DNA of 64,000 nucleotides from CAVQCA01 sp963710815 (GTDB lineage Bacteria > Pseudomonadota > Gammaproteobacteria > UBA9214). The notes beneath the pieces were generated by a model, which was given only the letters and a program-made list of their open reading frames with translations, made no database searches and was not told the origin of the DNA. The translations under genes were made by a program, and so were the position numbers. Of this stretch, positions 25,175 to 33,275 are shown piece by piece; within the stretch, counting starts at the first letter, position 1, and every line of letters begins with the position of its first letter. Location of the stretch: NCBI GenBank assembly GCA_963710815.1, contig CAVQCA010000080.1:1-64000 (forward strand), written 5' to 3'.

Positions 25175-26674
25175 CTAGATGGCCTCGCCGAGCAGCTTAT
25201 CAAAGCGCGCGGCCACGGTCGCTTCATAACGCGCCACCGCCTCCCCCGCCGCCGCCGGGTCACCGGCGTACAATTCCCGGGCCGCGGCGAGAATGGCGTC
25301 CCGGTTTTCGCCGTTGCGTCCCAGCCCCGCGCGCGGCAGCCACTGCGCGATATTCGTGCGGCGGCGCAGGTAGTCTTCGAGGGTGGCGCAGAACTCGTTT
25401 TCGCGGCACCAGCGCGGTGAAGCGACCGGTTGCCCGAGACCGGGAAAGACACACGACGCGACGGTGGGTGTTTCCGCCTCGGGTGCGGACGGGTGAAGCG
25501 ACGGTGGCACGCGGCGGCGGATCATCCGTGCGATCTTGCCGGCGAGTTCGCGCGACCCGGTCAGTTTGCCCCCATAAGCCGTGATCCAGGGCAGATCCTG
25601 TTCGGGGTGAACGATGCTGCGTCGCGACAGCTCCAACGGATAGCGCGTGGCGACATAATCGCGGTCGACGGCCAGAGCGCGGATGCCGCAGCGCAGTGAA
25701 ACGATATCCTCCGGACCGACTTTCCGGCGCAGGTGCCGGTTGGCCGTTTCCAGGAGGAAGCGGATATCCCCGGGCTGCGGGGTCCACCCTTCCGCGATCT
25801 CCTCGATGGCGGTCTCGGTCGGCCCCCACAGCGCCACCGGCCCCCAGGGGACATAGGTCATGACGTCATTATGGTCACCCATATCGAAGATCAGCGGCGA
25901 GCGGTGCTCCCCGGCCCGCGCCAGTCCGAGATACACCCCCTTGCTCAGGGCATGACGGTACGGTGTCTCGATGCCCTGCTCCCGGTTGATCGCATCCGCC
26001 CAGACACCGGCGCAATTGACGATCAGGCGTGCGCGCGCGCCGGTCGTAACGCCCCGCAGCCGGTCACGCAGCTGCAGCTGCCAGAGCCTGTCGGAACGGG
26101 CGTACTCGCAGCTCTCGACCTCGCAGTAGTTGACGGCGGCCCGTCCGGGCGGCTGGTGGGGGGTCAACCAGTGCAGCACGAAGCGGGCGTCGGATGAGGT
26201 CAGCAGGGCCTCTTCATAGCAGAAAGCCCCCCGGTGGACATGCTGGCTGAGCAGCGCAGTCTCCGCGAAGTCCCGCCGGTACCCCGGAAGACGCCGGCGC
26301 CCGGTACCGAGCAGCCAGTAAAGTCCGAGGCCCGCACCGATCAACAGCGACGACGGACCCCCCTTGAGCGAGGGGATATAGTGAAACGCTGACGGCGCGG
26401 TCCAGCCGTCCAGTTCCTCGATCATCCGGTCACGCGACCGGGACAGGCGCAGGACGGTCAGCACGTCGCCGGCACGCAGATACAACAGCCCGCCCCACAC
26501 CATCATGCCGGAGGACTGGCTCGTGCCCGAGGCGAAATCGCCCTTGTCGAGCAGCAGGGTACGCCAGCCCTGGCGGCAAAGTTCACCGTACAGGGAAGCG
26601 CCCGTGATGCCGCCGCCAAGGACAAGCACATCGAATACTTCGTCTCCGGCAGTCTGCCAGTGCGCCGTACGCAT
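25175..26674 (-). CDS. GlpD-like FAD-dependent glycerol-3-phosphate dehydrogenase family protein
   Basis: A 499-aa flavoprotein, the usual GlpD size. The N-terminal dinucleotide fold is DVLVLGGGITGASLYGELC, followed by the FAD-contact DFASGTSQSSGMMVWGGLLY, a central DAO domain (LIVNCAGVWADAINR) and a GlpD-type C-terminal helical domain from about residue 390. The region after GTSQSSG diverges from E. coli GlpD (MMVWGGL instead of KLIHGGL), so the exact substrate is uncertain. No glycerol uptake or kinase gene is nearby. Confidence 0.85.
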   Translation of the reverse strand: MRTAHWQTAGDEVFDVLVLGGGITGASLYGELCRQGWRTLLLDKGDFASGTSQSSGMMVWGGLLYLRAGDVLTVLRLSRSRDRMIEELDGWTAPSAFHYIPSLKGGPSSLLIGAGLGLYWLLGTGRRRLPGYRRDFAETALLSQHVHRGAFCYEEALLTSSDARFVLHWLTPHQPPGRAAVNYCEVESCEYARSDRLWQLQLRDRLRGVTTGARARLIVNCAGVWADAINREQGIETPYRHALSKGVYLGLARAGEHRSPLIFDMGDHNDVMTYVPWGPVALWGPTETAIEEIAEGWTPQPGDIRFLLETANRHLRRKVGPEDIVSLRCGIRALAVDRDYVATRYPLELSRRSIVHPEQDLPWITAYGGKLTGSRELAGKIARMIRRRVPPSLHPSAPEAETPTVASCVFPGLGQPVASPRWCRENEFCATLEDYLRRRTNIAQWLPRAGLGRNGENRDAILAAARELYAGDPAAAGEAVARYEATVAARFDKLLGEAI

Positions 26675-27032
26675 CCGTCAATCGTTCTCTTTTTTACGCT
26701 GGTTCGCAGTCACTGCGGCATGTCCGGGCATTTCGTTCCGGCAGGCGGTTTTTCGGCACCTTCCATGAAGGTGTCCGCAGGAAGGATAACCGCCCTTCCT
26801 CATGGAAACCACAGCGGCAGGTGTTACGGTATCGCCTTCAGGCATGACGGCTCGCCGGAGCGATGCACCGGCTGACTCCGTCGTGTTCCAAACGCACGCT
26901 TGACATACTGCCGCGATCGTTTACGTTCACCCCTTTCGCACCAACACAGGCGCAACCGGCTACCGTATCTACTTTCGTTTTCCTTCGTCGGCAAGGTGCC
27001 GGACTACGCCATCAAAGGCATCAAGGGGGAAG
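26675..27032. other. Intergenic region with a possible promoter, no gene seen
   Basis: A 358-bp divergent spacer between the GlpD-like gene and the TVP38-rhodanese gene. A TTGACA hexamer at 26900-26905, facing right, is followed 16 bp later by a weak TACGTT. This may be the promoter of the downstream gene, but the -10 match is poor. I see no repeat element or RNA gene. Confidence 0.35.
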
Positions 27033-28013
27033 GTGGTGAAAACTAACCGCCTCATACGCATTGTGCTGATCCTCGCCCTGGCGACGGGCGTCACGCTGGC
27101 GTTGCTGTACCGCGAGCGGTTCGACGCCGCGGCGCTCCAGTCCTGGGTACAGGGGGCGGGCGTCGCCGCGCCGCTGCTCTTCATGCTGATCTATGCGCTC
27201 GCCACCGTCCTGTTTCTGCCGGGATCGGTACTCACGCTGGCCGGCGGCGCCCTGTTCGGTCCGGTGCTGGGCACGTTTTATAACCTGACCGGGGCCACCC
27301 TGGGCGCCGCCCTCGCGTTTCTGATCGCCCGCCACCTTGCCTCGGACTGGGTGGCAGGGAAAGCGGGCGGGCGGGTGAAGCAGCTTATCGACGGCGTCGA
27401 GAACGAGGGCTGGCGCTTCGTGGCCTTCGTGCGGCTGGTGCCGTTGTTTCCGTTCAATCTATTGAATTACGCGCTTGGCCTGACGCGCCTGAAGTTCAGC
27501 CACTACCTCATCGCCACCTATGTCTTCATGCTGCCCGGCGCCATCGCCTATACCTATCTGGGTTACGCGGGCCGCGAGGCGGTCACCGGCGGCGAAGGGC
27601 TGATCCACAAGGCCCTGCTGGCACTCGCGCTGCTCGCGGTCGTGGCGTTCCTCCCGCGGCTGATCGGCACGCTGCGCCGAGGGCCGATGCTGGATACCCG
27701 GGCGTTCAAACAGCGACTCGAGGCCGACAACGACCTGCTGGTGCTCGACGTGCGCACCGCGGCAGACTTCACCGGCGAACAGGGACACATCGAGGGCGCG
27801 CTGAATATTCCTCTGGAAGACCTGTCACAACGCCTGGGTGAACTGGAGGATTACCGGAAACACCCGGTGGCGATCGTCTGCCGCACGGACATGCGCTCGG
27901 CTGAAGCGGCGCGTCTGCTGGTCAAATCAGGGTTTGCCGACGTGCAGGTGGTGCGCGGCGGCATGACCGGCTGGCTGAAAGCCGGCCTGCCGGTGACGCG
28001 CCGGCCGGAATGA
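27033..28013 (+). CDS. TVP38/TMEM64 (DedA-like) membrane protein fused to rhodanese
   Basis: A 326-aa two-part protein. Residues 1-215 are a SNARE-associated/TVP38 membrane domain with several helices and the family segments LFLPGSVLTLAGGALFG and FVRLVPLFPFNLLNYALGL. Residues about 222-320 are a rhodanese domain whose loop CRTDMRSAE carries a candidate catalytic C283. TVP38/DedA proteins are linked to lipid scrambling and membrane homeostasis, and rhodaneses transfer sulfane sulfur. The fusion suggests a membrane sulfur or redox function, which is inference. It starts at a GTG (27033, or 27036) after AAGGGGGAAGG. Confidence 0.88.
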   Translation: MVKTNRLIRIVLILALATGVTLALLYRERFDAAALQSWVQGAGVAAPLLFMLIYALATVLFLPGSVLTLAGGALFGPVLGTFYNLTGATLGAALAFLIARHLASDWVAGKAGGRVKQLIDGVENEGWRFVAFVRLVPLFPFNLLNYALGLTRLKFSHYLIATYVFMLPGAIAYTYLGYAGREAVTGGEGLIHKALLALALLAVVAFLPRLIGTLRRGPMLDTRAFKQRLEADNDLLVLDVRTAADFTGEQGHIEGALNIPLEDLSQRLGELEDYRKHPVAIVCRTDMRSAEAARLLVKSGFADVQVVRGGMTGWLKAGLPVTRRPE

Positions 28014-28048
28014 CCACGCAAGAGAAGAACGTCAGGCGTGTCTAACCC

Positions 28049-28353
28049 GAATGGCACTTACTCAAGCTCTAATCCTGGTAAATAGTGTCCGTCCATAAAC
28101 ACCGTTTTCACCGCAGAGACGCAAAGGACGCAGAGAAATTCTTTAACGAAAACAATCAAACACTTTGCGCTCTTTCTGGCTTTGCGGCTTTGCGGCTTTG
28201 CGGTGAGTTTATCTCTTTATGGATGACCACTAAATAGCCACGAAAACACACGGAAGACACTGAAATTATGTGTGTAAAGTCCGTGTTTTTCCGTGTGCTT
28301 CCGTGGCCATTGGGTTGTTTATATGGATGATACCCCTTAATTAAGTGCCATTC
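28049..28353. mobile_element. Composite P element (P3) with K6 nested inside
   Basis: The ends are GAATGGCACTTACTCAAG (28049) and TTAATTAAGTGCCATTC (to 28353). The P arms ACGAAAACACACGGAAGACAC and CGTGTGCTTCCGTGGCC are in the right half. The flanks GTGTCTAACCC (28038-28048) and GTGTCTGACCC (28354-28364) match at 10 of 11 positions, read as a target duplication. Within it, K6 occupies 28083-28232. It fills the gap between the TVP38 gene and the aclA stop. Confidence 0.8.
28083..28232. mobile_element. K-family MITE (K6), TA-bounded, inside P3
   Basis: The left end is TAGTGTCCGTCCATAAACACC minus its last bases, the right end TTTATGGATGACCACTA. The inverted repeats begin and end with TA, the dinucleotide duplicated by IS630/Tc1-type transposition. 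The arms are CACCGCAGAGACGCAAAGG and GGCTTTGCGGTGAG. No coding capacity. Confidence 0.75.
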
Positions 28354-28366
28354 GTGTCTGACCCGT

Positions 28367-30277
28367 TTATCCCTGCCGGTCATCCTCCACGGCCGGCACG
28401 TCATAGAGGATGTCATCAAACGGATGGCGGTACATCGGCATGTTGAGGCGTTTTTCGTCGAGTATGTGGCCGATGAAGCCGATCGAACGCCCCAGCACGA
28501 AAAAGGCGTTCAGCGTGCCCGAGTCGATGAACTGGTCGATGTCCTCCTCGCTGTAACCGAGGCCACGCCACATATCCACCATCAGCACACCCACCGCGCC
28601 GTCGACATTCAGGATCAGATTGTCCTTCTTTTTGGTCGTGTGCTGCTCCACCTCGAGCGCGTAGTCGAGCAGACGGGTCGCAGGAAAGTGCTGCTTCGCA
28701 TACGACTTCAGGCCCTCGACGCGCAGGTCCGGGTTTCTCACCGACTTGATGCGGTGTCCGATGCCGGGAATGACCATGCCCTGCTCGGCCATGTAGTCGA
28801 TGAACTCCTCGGCGCCCAGCTCTTTCCCGGCGCCGAGCTTGAAGAATTTCGCGGCGCCGTCGATGGCACCGCCGAAGCGCGGGCCGATGGTGAGCAGTCC
28901 GGTCACCAGCGAGCTGATGATATCCTTGCCGGCGCGCGCGGTGACGCGGGCGTTGTGCGCGCCGCTGACCGCCGGACCGTGGTCGGCCACGGTCTTGATC
29001 ACGGTTTCCAGGAACGCGCTGGCCCATTCCGGGTAGCGCCGCCGGAACCACAGCAGGGTGATCACATCGCCGATGCCGTAACCGGTCTCCGGCGTCGCCA
29101 CCCCGCTGATCGGGATGCCCGCATAGGTGGCTTCCTCGCCGCGGTCATCGGAGATGGTGCAGGTGAAATGCGTGCCCTTGCGCACGCGGCCGGCTTTGAG
29201 CGCCGTCTGGCAGTCTTCAGGCAACGGCGTCATCATCGGCTCGACGATGTCCCCGATAACGCCCGCGGCATGCAGCTCGCGGTGGATGCCGCTGATGATT
29301 TCCGGCAGGTCATTGAAGCTGAGCGGCACACGGATGCCGGCGGCACGCATGGCCTCGTTCTTGACGCTGGCCATCTCCCGGTCGCTGCTGGCGCTGGCCC
29401 CGGCATGGCCGAACTGCACGCCGGTGGAGAAGTGACTGGCGATGGTGCCGACGCACCAGCCGATCACGGGCTTGGTGATGCGGCCGTCGCGCACCGCATC
29501 GATCACCTGGTACTCCTCGGTGCCGCCGACCTCGCCCAGCAGCAGCAGGTATTTCACCGCCGGGTTGGACTGCATGCGCAGCAGGTGTTCGAGAAAACCG
29601 GATCCGGCAAAACGGTCGCCGCCGATGGCGATGCCTTCGCTGATGCCGTCCGCGTTCAGCGCGATGGTATGGGCCAGTTCGTTGAACAGTCCGCCCGAGC
29701 GGGTCACCAGCCCGCAGGAACCGGGCCGGTGCAGTTTGCTGGCGATGATGTTCTCGAGGGTACCGCCGGTGTTGGCAATCTTGAACGCCCCCGGCGTGAT
29801 GCCACCCACCGTGGACGGGCCGATCACCAGCTTGCCCAGTTGCCAGGCGCGCAGCTTCAGCGCGCGCGCGTGCCGTTCCGGGATGCCCTCGGCAGTGATC
29901 ATGAGGGTGCGGATGCCGGGAATATCGAGTGCCTCGTTGCTGATGCGCCAGGCGCGCCGGAAGGAGGCGAAGTTGAGCAGCACATCGGCCTGCGGGTGGG
30001 CGGCGACGGCATCGGCGGTGCTTTTGCAGATCGGTATCAGTATCTCGCTGCTGCCGAAGAAAAACTTGCCGAACCGACTGCCGGCGGTGGGAGAAACGAT
30101 CGCCGCCACCGAGGGCGTTTCACGCCCGATCAGGGTATCGTAGTCGAGCATGCGCTGGATGGCGCTCTGGTGATTGTTCCAGAAGATGGCCTGCGTCTGC
30201 CGTGTAAACAGGGTGCCCTGGCCGGGCGGCGCTGCGCTTGCACCGGGCCCGTCCGTGGCGTTTTGTGACATGGTCAT
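28367..30277 (-). CDS. aclA: ATP-citrate lyase, large subunit AclA
   Basis: With AclB it cleaves citrate to acetyl-CoA and oxaloacetate using ATP and CoA, the step that lets the TCA cycle run reductively. The 636-aa protein has a succinyl-CoA-ligase alpha-like half (about residues 50-350) with phospho-acceptor H291 in GVQFGHAGASAS. A citrate-synthase-like half (about 400-620) follows with H433 (DHGPAVSGAHN) and H508 (GIGHRIKSVRNPD). This fused layout is the AclA form known from Chlorobium. Codon frames are intact across both domains. AAAGGA precedes ATG 30277 by about 9 bases. It lies 24 bp after aclB on the same strand. Confidence 0.93.
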   Translation of the reverse strand: MTMSQNATDGPGASAAPPGQGTLFTRQTQAIFWNNHQSAIQRMLDYDTLIGRETPSVAAIVSPTAGSRFGKFFFGSSEILIPICKSTADAVAAHPQADVLLNFASFRRAWRISNEALDIPGIRTLMITAEGIPERHARALKLRAWQLGKLVIGPSTVGGITPGAFKIANTGGTLENIIASKLHRPGSCGLVTRSGGLFNELAHTIALNADGISEGIAIGGDRFAGSGFLEHLLRMQSNPAVKYLLLLGEVGGTEEYQVIDAVRDGRITKPVIGWCVGTIASHFSTGVQFGHAGASASSDREMASVKNEAMRAAGIRVPLSFNDLPEIISGIHRELHAAGVIGDIVEPMMTPLPEDCQTALKAGRVRKGTHFTCTISDDRGEEATYAGIPISGVATPETGYGIGDVITLLWFRRRYPEWASAFLETVIKTVADHGPAVSGAHNARVTARAGKDIISSLVTGLLTIGPRFGGAIDGAAKFFKLGAGKELGAEEFIDYMAEQGMVIPGIGHRIKSVRNPDLRVEGLKSYAKQHFPATRLLDYALEVEQHTTKKKDNLILNVDGAVGVLMVDMWRGLGYSEEDIDQFIDSGTLNAFFVLGRSIGFIGHILDEKRLNMPMYRHPFDDILYDVPAVEDDRQG

Positions 30278-30301
30278 TGCAGCTATCCTTTCAAGCGGCC
30301 G

Positions 30302-31606
30302 TCAGGTAACCAGCGCCATCCTGACGATGTCGGTCATGTGGGTTTCGGGACCGTATACCTCGATCGGCAGGCCGAGTTCATCGGCCGCCTTCTGCATGTT
30401 GCGCAGGCCCACTTCGTAGTTCGGGCCGCCGCGGCGCACATAGATGCGCACGCCCGCCGCTTGCATTTTCTCGTGGTATTCCCGAAAGGCCTGGATGATG
30501 CCGGTGAAGGTTTTGGCGACATCGGTGAAATTGGCGATGGCCCCACCGATGATCAGCAGCTTTTCGCGCCCCTGCGGATCGGGTTCGCGTGTCATCAGGT
30601 CGAGCAGGGTTTCGGTGTAGATCCGGGTTTCCTGTGTGGTCGGGTTGCCCGAATATTCACCGTAGTTGGCCAGCTCATCGGCTCCGATCAGGTCGGTGAT
30701 GGTATCGGCATAAACCACCGAGGCGCCTCCGCCGGCAACCAGGGTCCATACCCGCCCCTGCGGATTCAGGATGGTGAGCTTCAGCGAGGCGCCGCTTTTC
30801 TCGTCCATCGCCTTGATCTGTTTTTCTTCCGGCCCCGGCGCCTTCATGCCGAACGGGGTCGGGAAATACAGCGGCCCCCAGCGCTTGTCCATCAGGAAAC
30901 CGGCGGTGTCGTCGACCTTGGCGACCAGGTCGAGCAGATGCACCCGGTCGCCCTCGAAGCAGAACGGGTTGATCTCCAGGTAGGCAAAATGCTGGTCGCG
31001 GAAAAAGCGGTAAAAATCGATGGCGAACAGTGCAAACCGGTCCCGGTCGGGGATTCCCCCGGGCACCGCCGCGGCGATCATCGCGGTGAGTTCGTCGTCA
31101 CTTGCGAACGGCGGAATGTCGAGCTGGGTGACGCTGTCCCAGTTGTCCTCGATGTTCACCCCACCCTGCGTGCTCATCGAGAGGATATCAGCGGTGTCGC
31201 CCATGACCGCGGCAATGTAATACTCGACAGCGCTGTCGTGCGTGACGAAGGGTTCGACGATGAAGCGGCTGAGGACCCCGCTCTGGCCGCTGAGCAGCGT
31301 GGTGGTCCGGGCGCGCTTCTCGTCGATCCAGCGCGCCGCGTCATCGAGGGTGACGTCGCCCGGTGCATTGACCTTGTACAACACCAGGCCATTGAGGCCA
31401 CGCTTGCCGAAGATCATGTCCGGCTTGACCACCAGCGGCCCATGGCCGAGCCAGTCATGGCCGCCATCAGCAGCCAGAGCGATCAATTCCTCTCCGCTGG
31501 CGACGCTGGCCGCCTGGAAGGTGTAGCGGAACTGGCCGAAGTGCCTCGACCAGTCAGTGTGGAATACCCGCTTGCCTTCGTATTCCCGTATTGCCCGTTG
31601 AGCCAA
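30302..31606 (-). CDS. aclB: ATP-citrate lyase, small subunit AclB
   Basis: A 434-aa subunit with an ATP-grasp fold (about residues 1-240: LVVKPDMIFGKRGLNGLV, AYLEINPFCFEGDRVHLLDL) and a citrate-binding C-terminal domain (LIIGGAIANFTDVAKTFTGI, VRRGGPNYEVGL). It is the ADP-forming partner of AclA; the order aclB-aclA matches Chlorobium. The start is a TTG at 31606, as no ATG fits upstream. A TAGAAT -10-like box lies on the minus strand at 31643-31648 with a poor -35. ATP-citrate lyase is rare in Gammaproteobacteria; symbionts of the tubeworms Riftia and Tevnia are known examples. Confidence 0.92.
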   Translation of the reverse strand: MAQRAIREYEGKRVFHTDWSRHFGQFRYTFQAASVASGEELIALAADGGHDWLGHGPLVVKPDMIFGKRGLNGLVLYKVNAPGDVTLDDAARWIDEKRARTTTLLSGQSGVLSRFIVEPFVTHDSAVEYYIAAVMGDTADILSMSTQGGVNIEDNWDSVTQLDIPPFASDDELTAMIAAAVPGGIPDRDRFALFAIDFYRFFRDQHFAYLEINPFCFEGDRVHLLDLVAKVDDTAGFLMDKRWGPLYFPTPFGMKAPGPEEKQIKAMDEKSGASLKLTILNPQGRVWTLVAGGGASVVYADTITDLIGADELANYGEYSGNPTTQETRIYTETLLDLMTREPDPQGREKLLIIGGAIANFTDVAKTFTGIIQAFREYHEKMQAAGVRIYVRRGGPNYEVGLRNMQKAADELGLPIEVYGPETHMTDIVRMALVT

Positions 31607-31743
31607 TGTCGCTGCTTCACATGTTGAAACGTCGAAGCCGGTATTCTACCTCACTGTTGCACAGGATTTCAGAATGAATGAAGAAATTATGACTGTATAG
31701 CGAGGAATGCGCACTGAATGCAAGATAACAATGGGGTCTACAT

Positions 31744-32020
31744 GAATGGTGCCTGGTTAAGCCTAAGCACCCCCCTATGGCCACGGAATCACACGGAAGA
31801 CATGGAAAGAAGAGCCTGTATTCCGTGCTTTTCCGTGTGATTCCCTGGCTATTTATCGGCTTGGACATTCACTAGTGGTCAGCCATAAAGAGATAAACTC
31901 ACCGCAAAGCCGCAAAGAGCGCAAAGTGCATGATTGTTTTCGTTAAAGAATTTCTCTGCGTCCTTTGCGTCTCTGCGGTGAAAACGCTGTTTATGGACGG
32001 ACACTAACCAAGTGCCATTC
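31744..32020. mobile_element. Composite P element (P4) with K7 nested inside
   Basis: The left end GAATGGTGCCTGGTTAAG leads into P arms CCACGGAATCACACGGAAG and CCGTGTGATTCCCTGGC. The right end is ACCAAGTGCCATTC. The flanks GGGTCTACAT (31734-31743) and AGGTCTATAT (32021-32030) match at 8 of 10 positions. K7 (31873-32006) is inserted near the right end. It occupies the rdgC-aclB gap. Internal order is reversed relative to P3 on the other side of the acl operon. The 31607-31733 stretch holds only the candidate aclB promoter. Confidence 0.78.
31873..32006. mobile_element. K-family MITE (K7), TA-bounded, inside P4
   Basis: The ends TAGTGGTCAGCCATAAAG and GTTTATGGACGGACACTA are near-perfect inverted repeats bounded by TA. 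Arms of the CACCGCAAAGCCGCAAAG and CTTTGCGTCTCTGCGGTG type enclose an AT-rich loop. The related P copy near 63700 reads CTTAACCAAG at this position, a plausible empty site with a single TA. Confidence 0.78.
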
Positions 32021-32104
32021 AGGTCTATATTAAACGCCGCGGCAGCCACACTATATTCCACGCGTCGATACTCGACCCGACCCGCGTTTTCAACACCGGT
32101 CGCG

Positions 32105-33014
32105 TCAGGCCGGGGCCTCTTCACCACCCAGGGCGCGCAGCAGCTGCGCCGTGAATTCGTTCAGTTCCAGGGTCATGAGGGAGAAATCCAGGTCGAAACG
32201 GGCGGCCGCATCATCCGCGTCCGCGTCCTCGTCCTGCGTGACGACATCCTCGAAGCGTAGCCGTTTGATGGAAAGATCTTCCTGGAGGAGGAACGACAGC
32301 CGGTCCTTCCAGTGCAGGGCCAGCCTGACCGCATATTTGCCGTTCTTGATGTGATTGCGGATTTCACCGGCCCCAAGGTCCTGGTGCCGGCAGGTGATCA
32401 CCCCGCCGTCCGGATCGGGATGTTTCAGTTCGCACTCCTCCCCCAGGGCGAACCCCGGCGCCGGGTGCTCGCCCCCGAGCCAGCGAGTCAGGGTATGGGG
32501 GATGGATTGTTTCACCTTGACCGGGGTCGCCTTGAGGCTCCCGAGGGTGGTGCGCAGCAGACTGATGAGCGCTTCCGCCCGGGCCGGCGTCGGGCTGTCC
32601 ACCACGACCAGGTCGGTGCGGGTATCGATATAGGCATACTGGTCCGTGTGGCGTGTCAGGGCGTGCGGCAGACAGGTCATGGATGATGTCGTCCTTCATG
32701 CGCTGGCGTTCCTTGCGGTAGACCTCGCGCGACTCGGCCGCCTCCACCGCGGCCACCTTGTCATCGAGCAGCTGCTTCACCACGCCCGCGGGGATGATCT
32801 TGTCCGCCTTGCGGGAACAGATCATGACGTAGCCGCCGGCGGCATGCACCAGTTGCTGTCCCTCGCGTCCCAGCGGCGAAACCCATCCGCTCGCCGTCAG
32901 CTCCAGGCGGCCGCAGCCGCGGAACGCCGCGGACTGCAGGCGCTCGTCCAGTGCTTCCGGAGTAAGATCAAGGTGTTGGCCGAGCCGGTAGAGCTGCAGG
33001 TTTCTGAACCACAT
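32105..33014 (-). CDS. rdgC: Recombination-associated protein RdgC, frameshifted
   Basis: Ring-forming DNA-binding protein that limits RecA filament activity. The N-terminal half (MWFRNLQLYRL ... KADKIIPAGVVKQLLDDKV) runs to MKDDIIHDL. A single extra base at about 32671-32675 breaks it, and the next frame continues LPHALTRHTDQYAYIDT to DLDFSLMTLELNEFTAQLL. The corrected length is 302 aa against 303 in E. coli. Probably an assembly error, since both halves are fully conserved. Confidence 0.93.
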
Positions 33015-33097
33015 AATGTCACCCCAAAAAACGCGACATTATGCGCAAAGACCCGCCCCCTGGCCACCGCTTTCGCGGTCCCGCACGGGTTAGGCCG

Positions 33098-33249
33098 GTA
33101 TGGCACTTACTTAACAGGTGGTGATCCTGTCGAAGTTCATATGGCCACGGAAGCACACGGAAAAACACGGAAGATCACTAACAATGTCTGTGTCTTCCGT
33201 GTGATTCCGTGGCTATTTACCGGAATTGGTGCTTAAGTAAGTGGCATTC
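33098..33249. mobile_element. P-family MITE (P5) with imperfect 11-bp target duplication
   Basis: The ends are GTATGGCACTTACTTAA and TTAAGTAAGTGGCATTC. The arms are GGCCACGGAAGCACACGGAA and TTCCGTGTGATTCCGTGGC. The flanks GGGTTAGGCCG (33087-33097) and GGGTCAGGCTG (33250-33260) agree at 9 of 11 positions, with both differences transitions. It lies between the rdgC start and the corA stop. Confidence 0.78.
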
Positions 33250-33275
33250 GGGTCAGGCTGCGAATACCGCGGTGT

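Noticed and set aside
28038..32030. acl operon as a compound transposon bounded by P3 and P4
   Set aside because: Each bounding element has its own flanking duplication, so each inserted separately; a compound transposon would show one duplication at the outer borders only.
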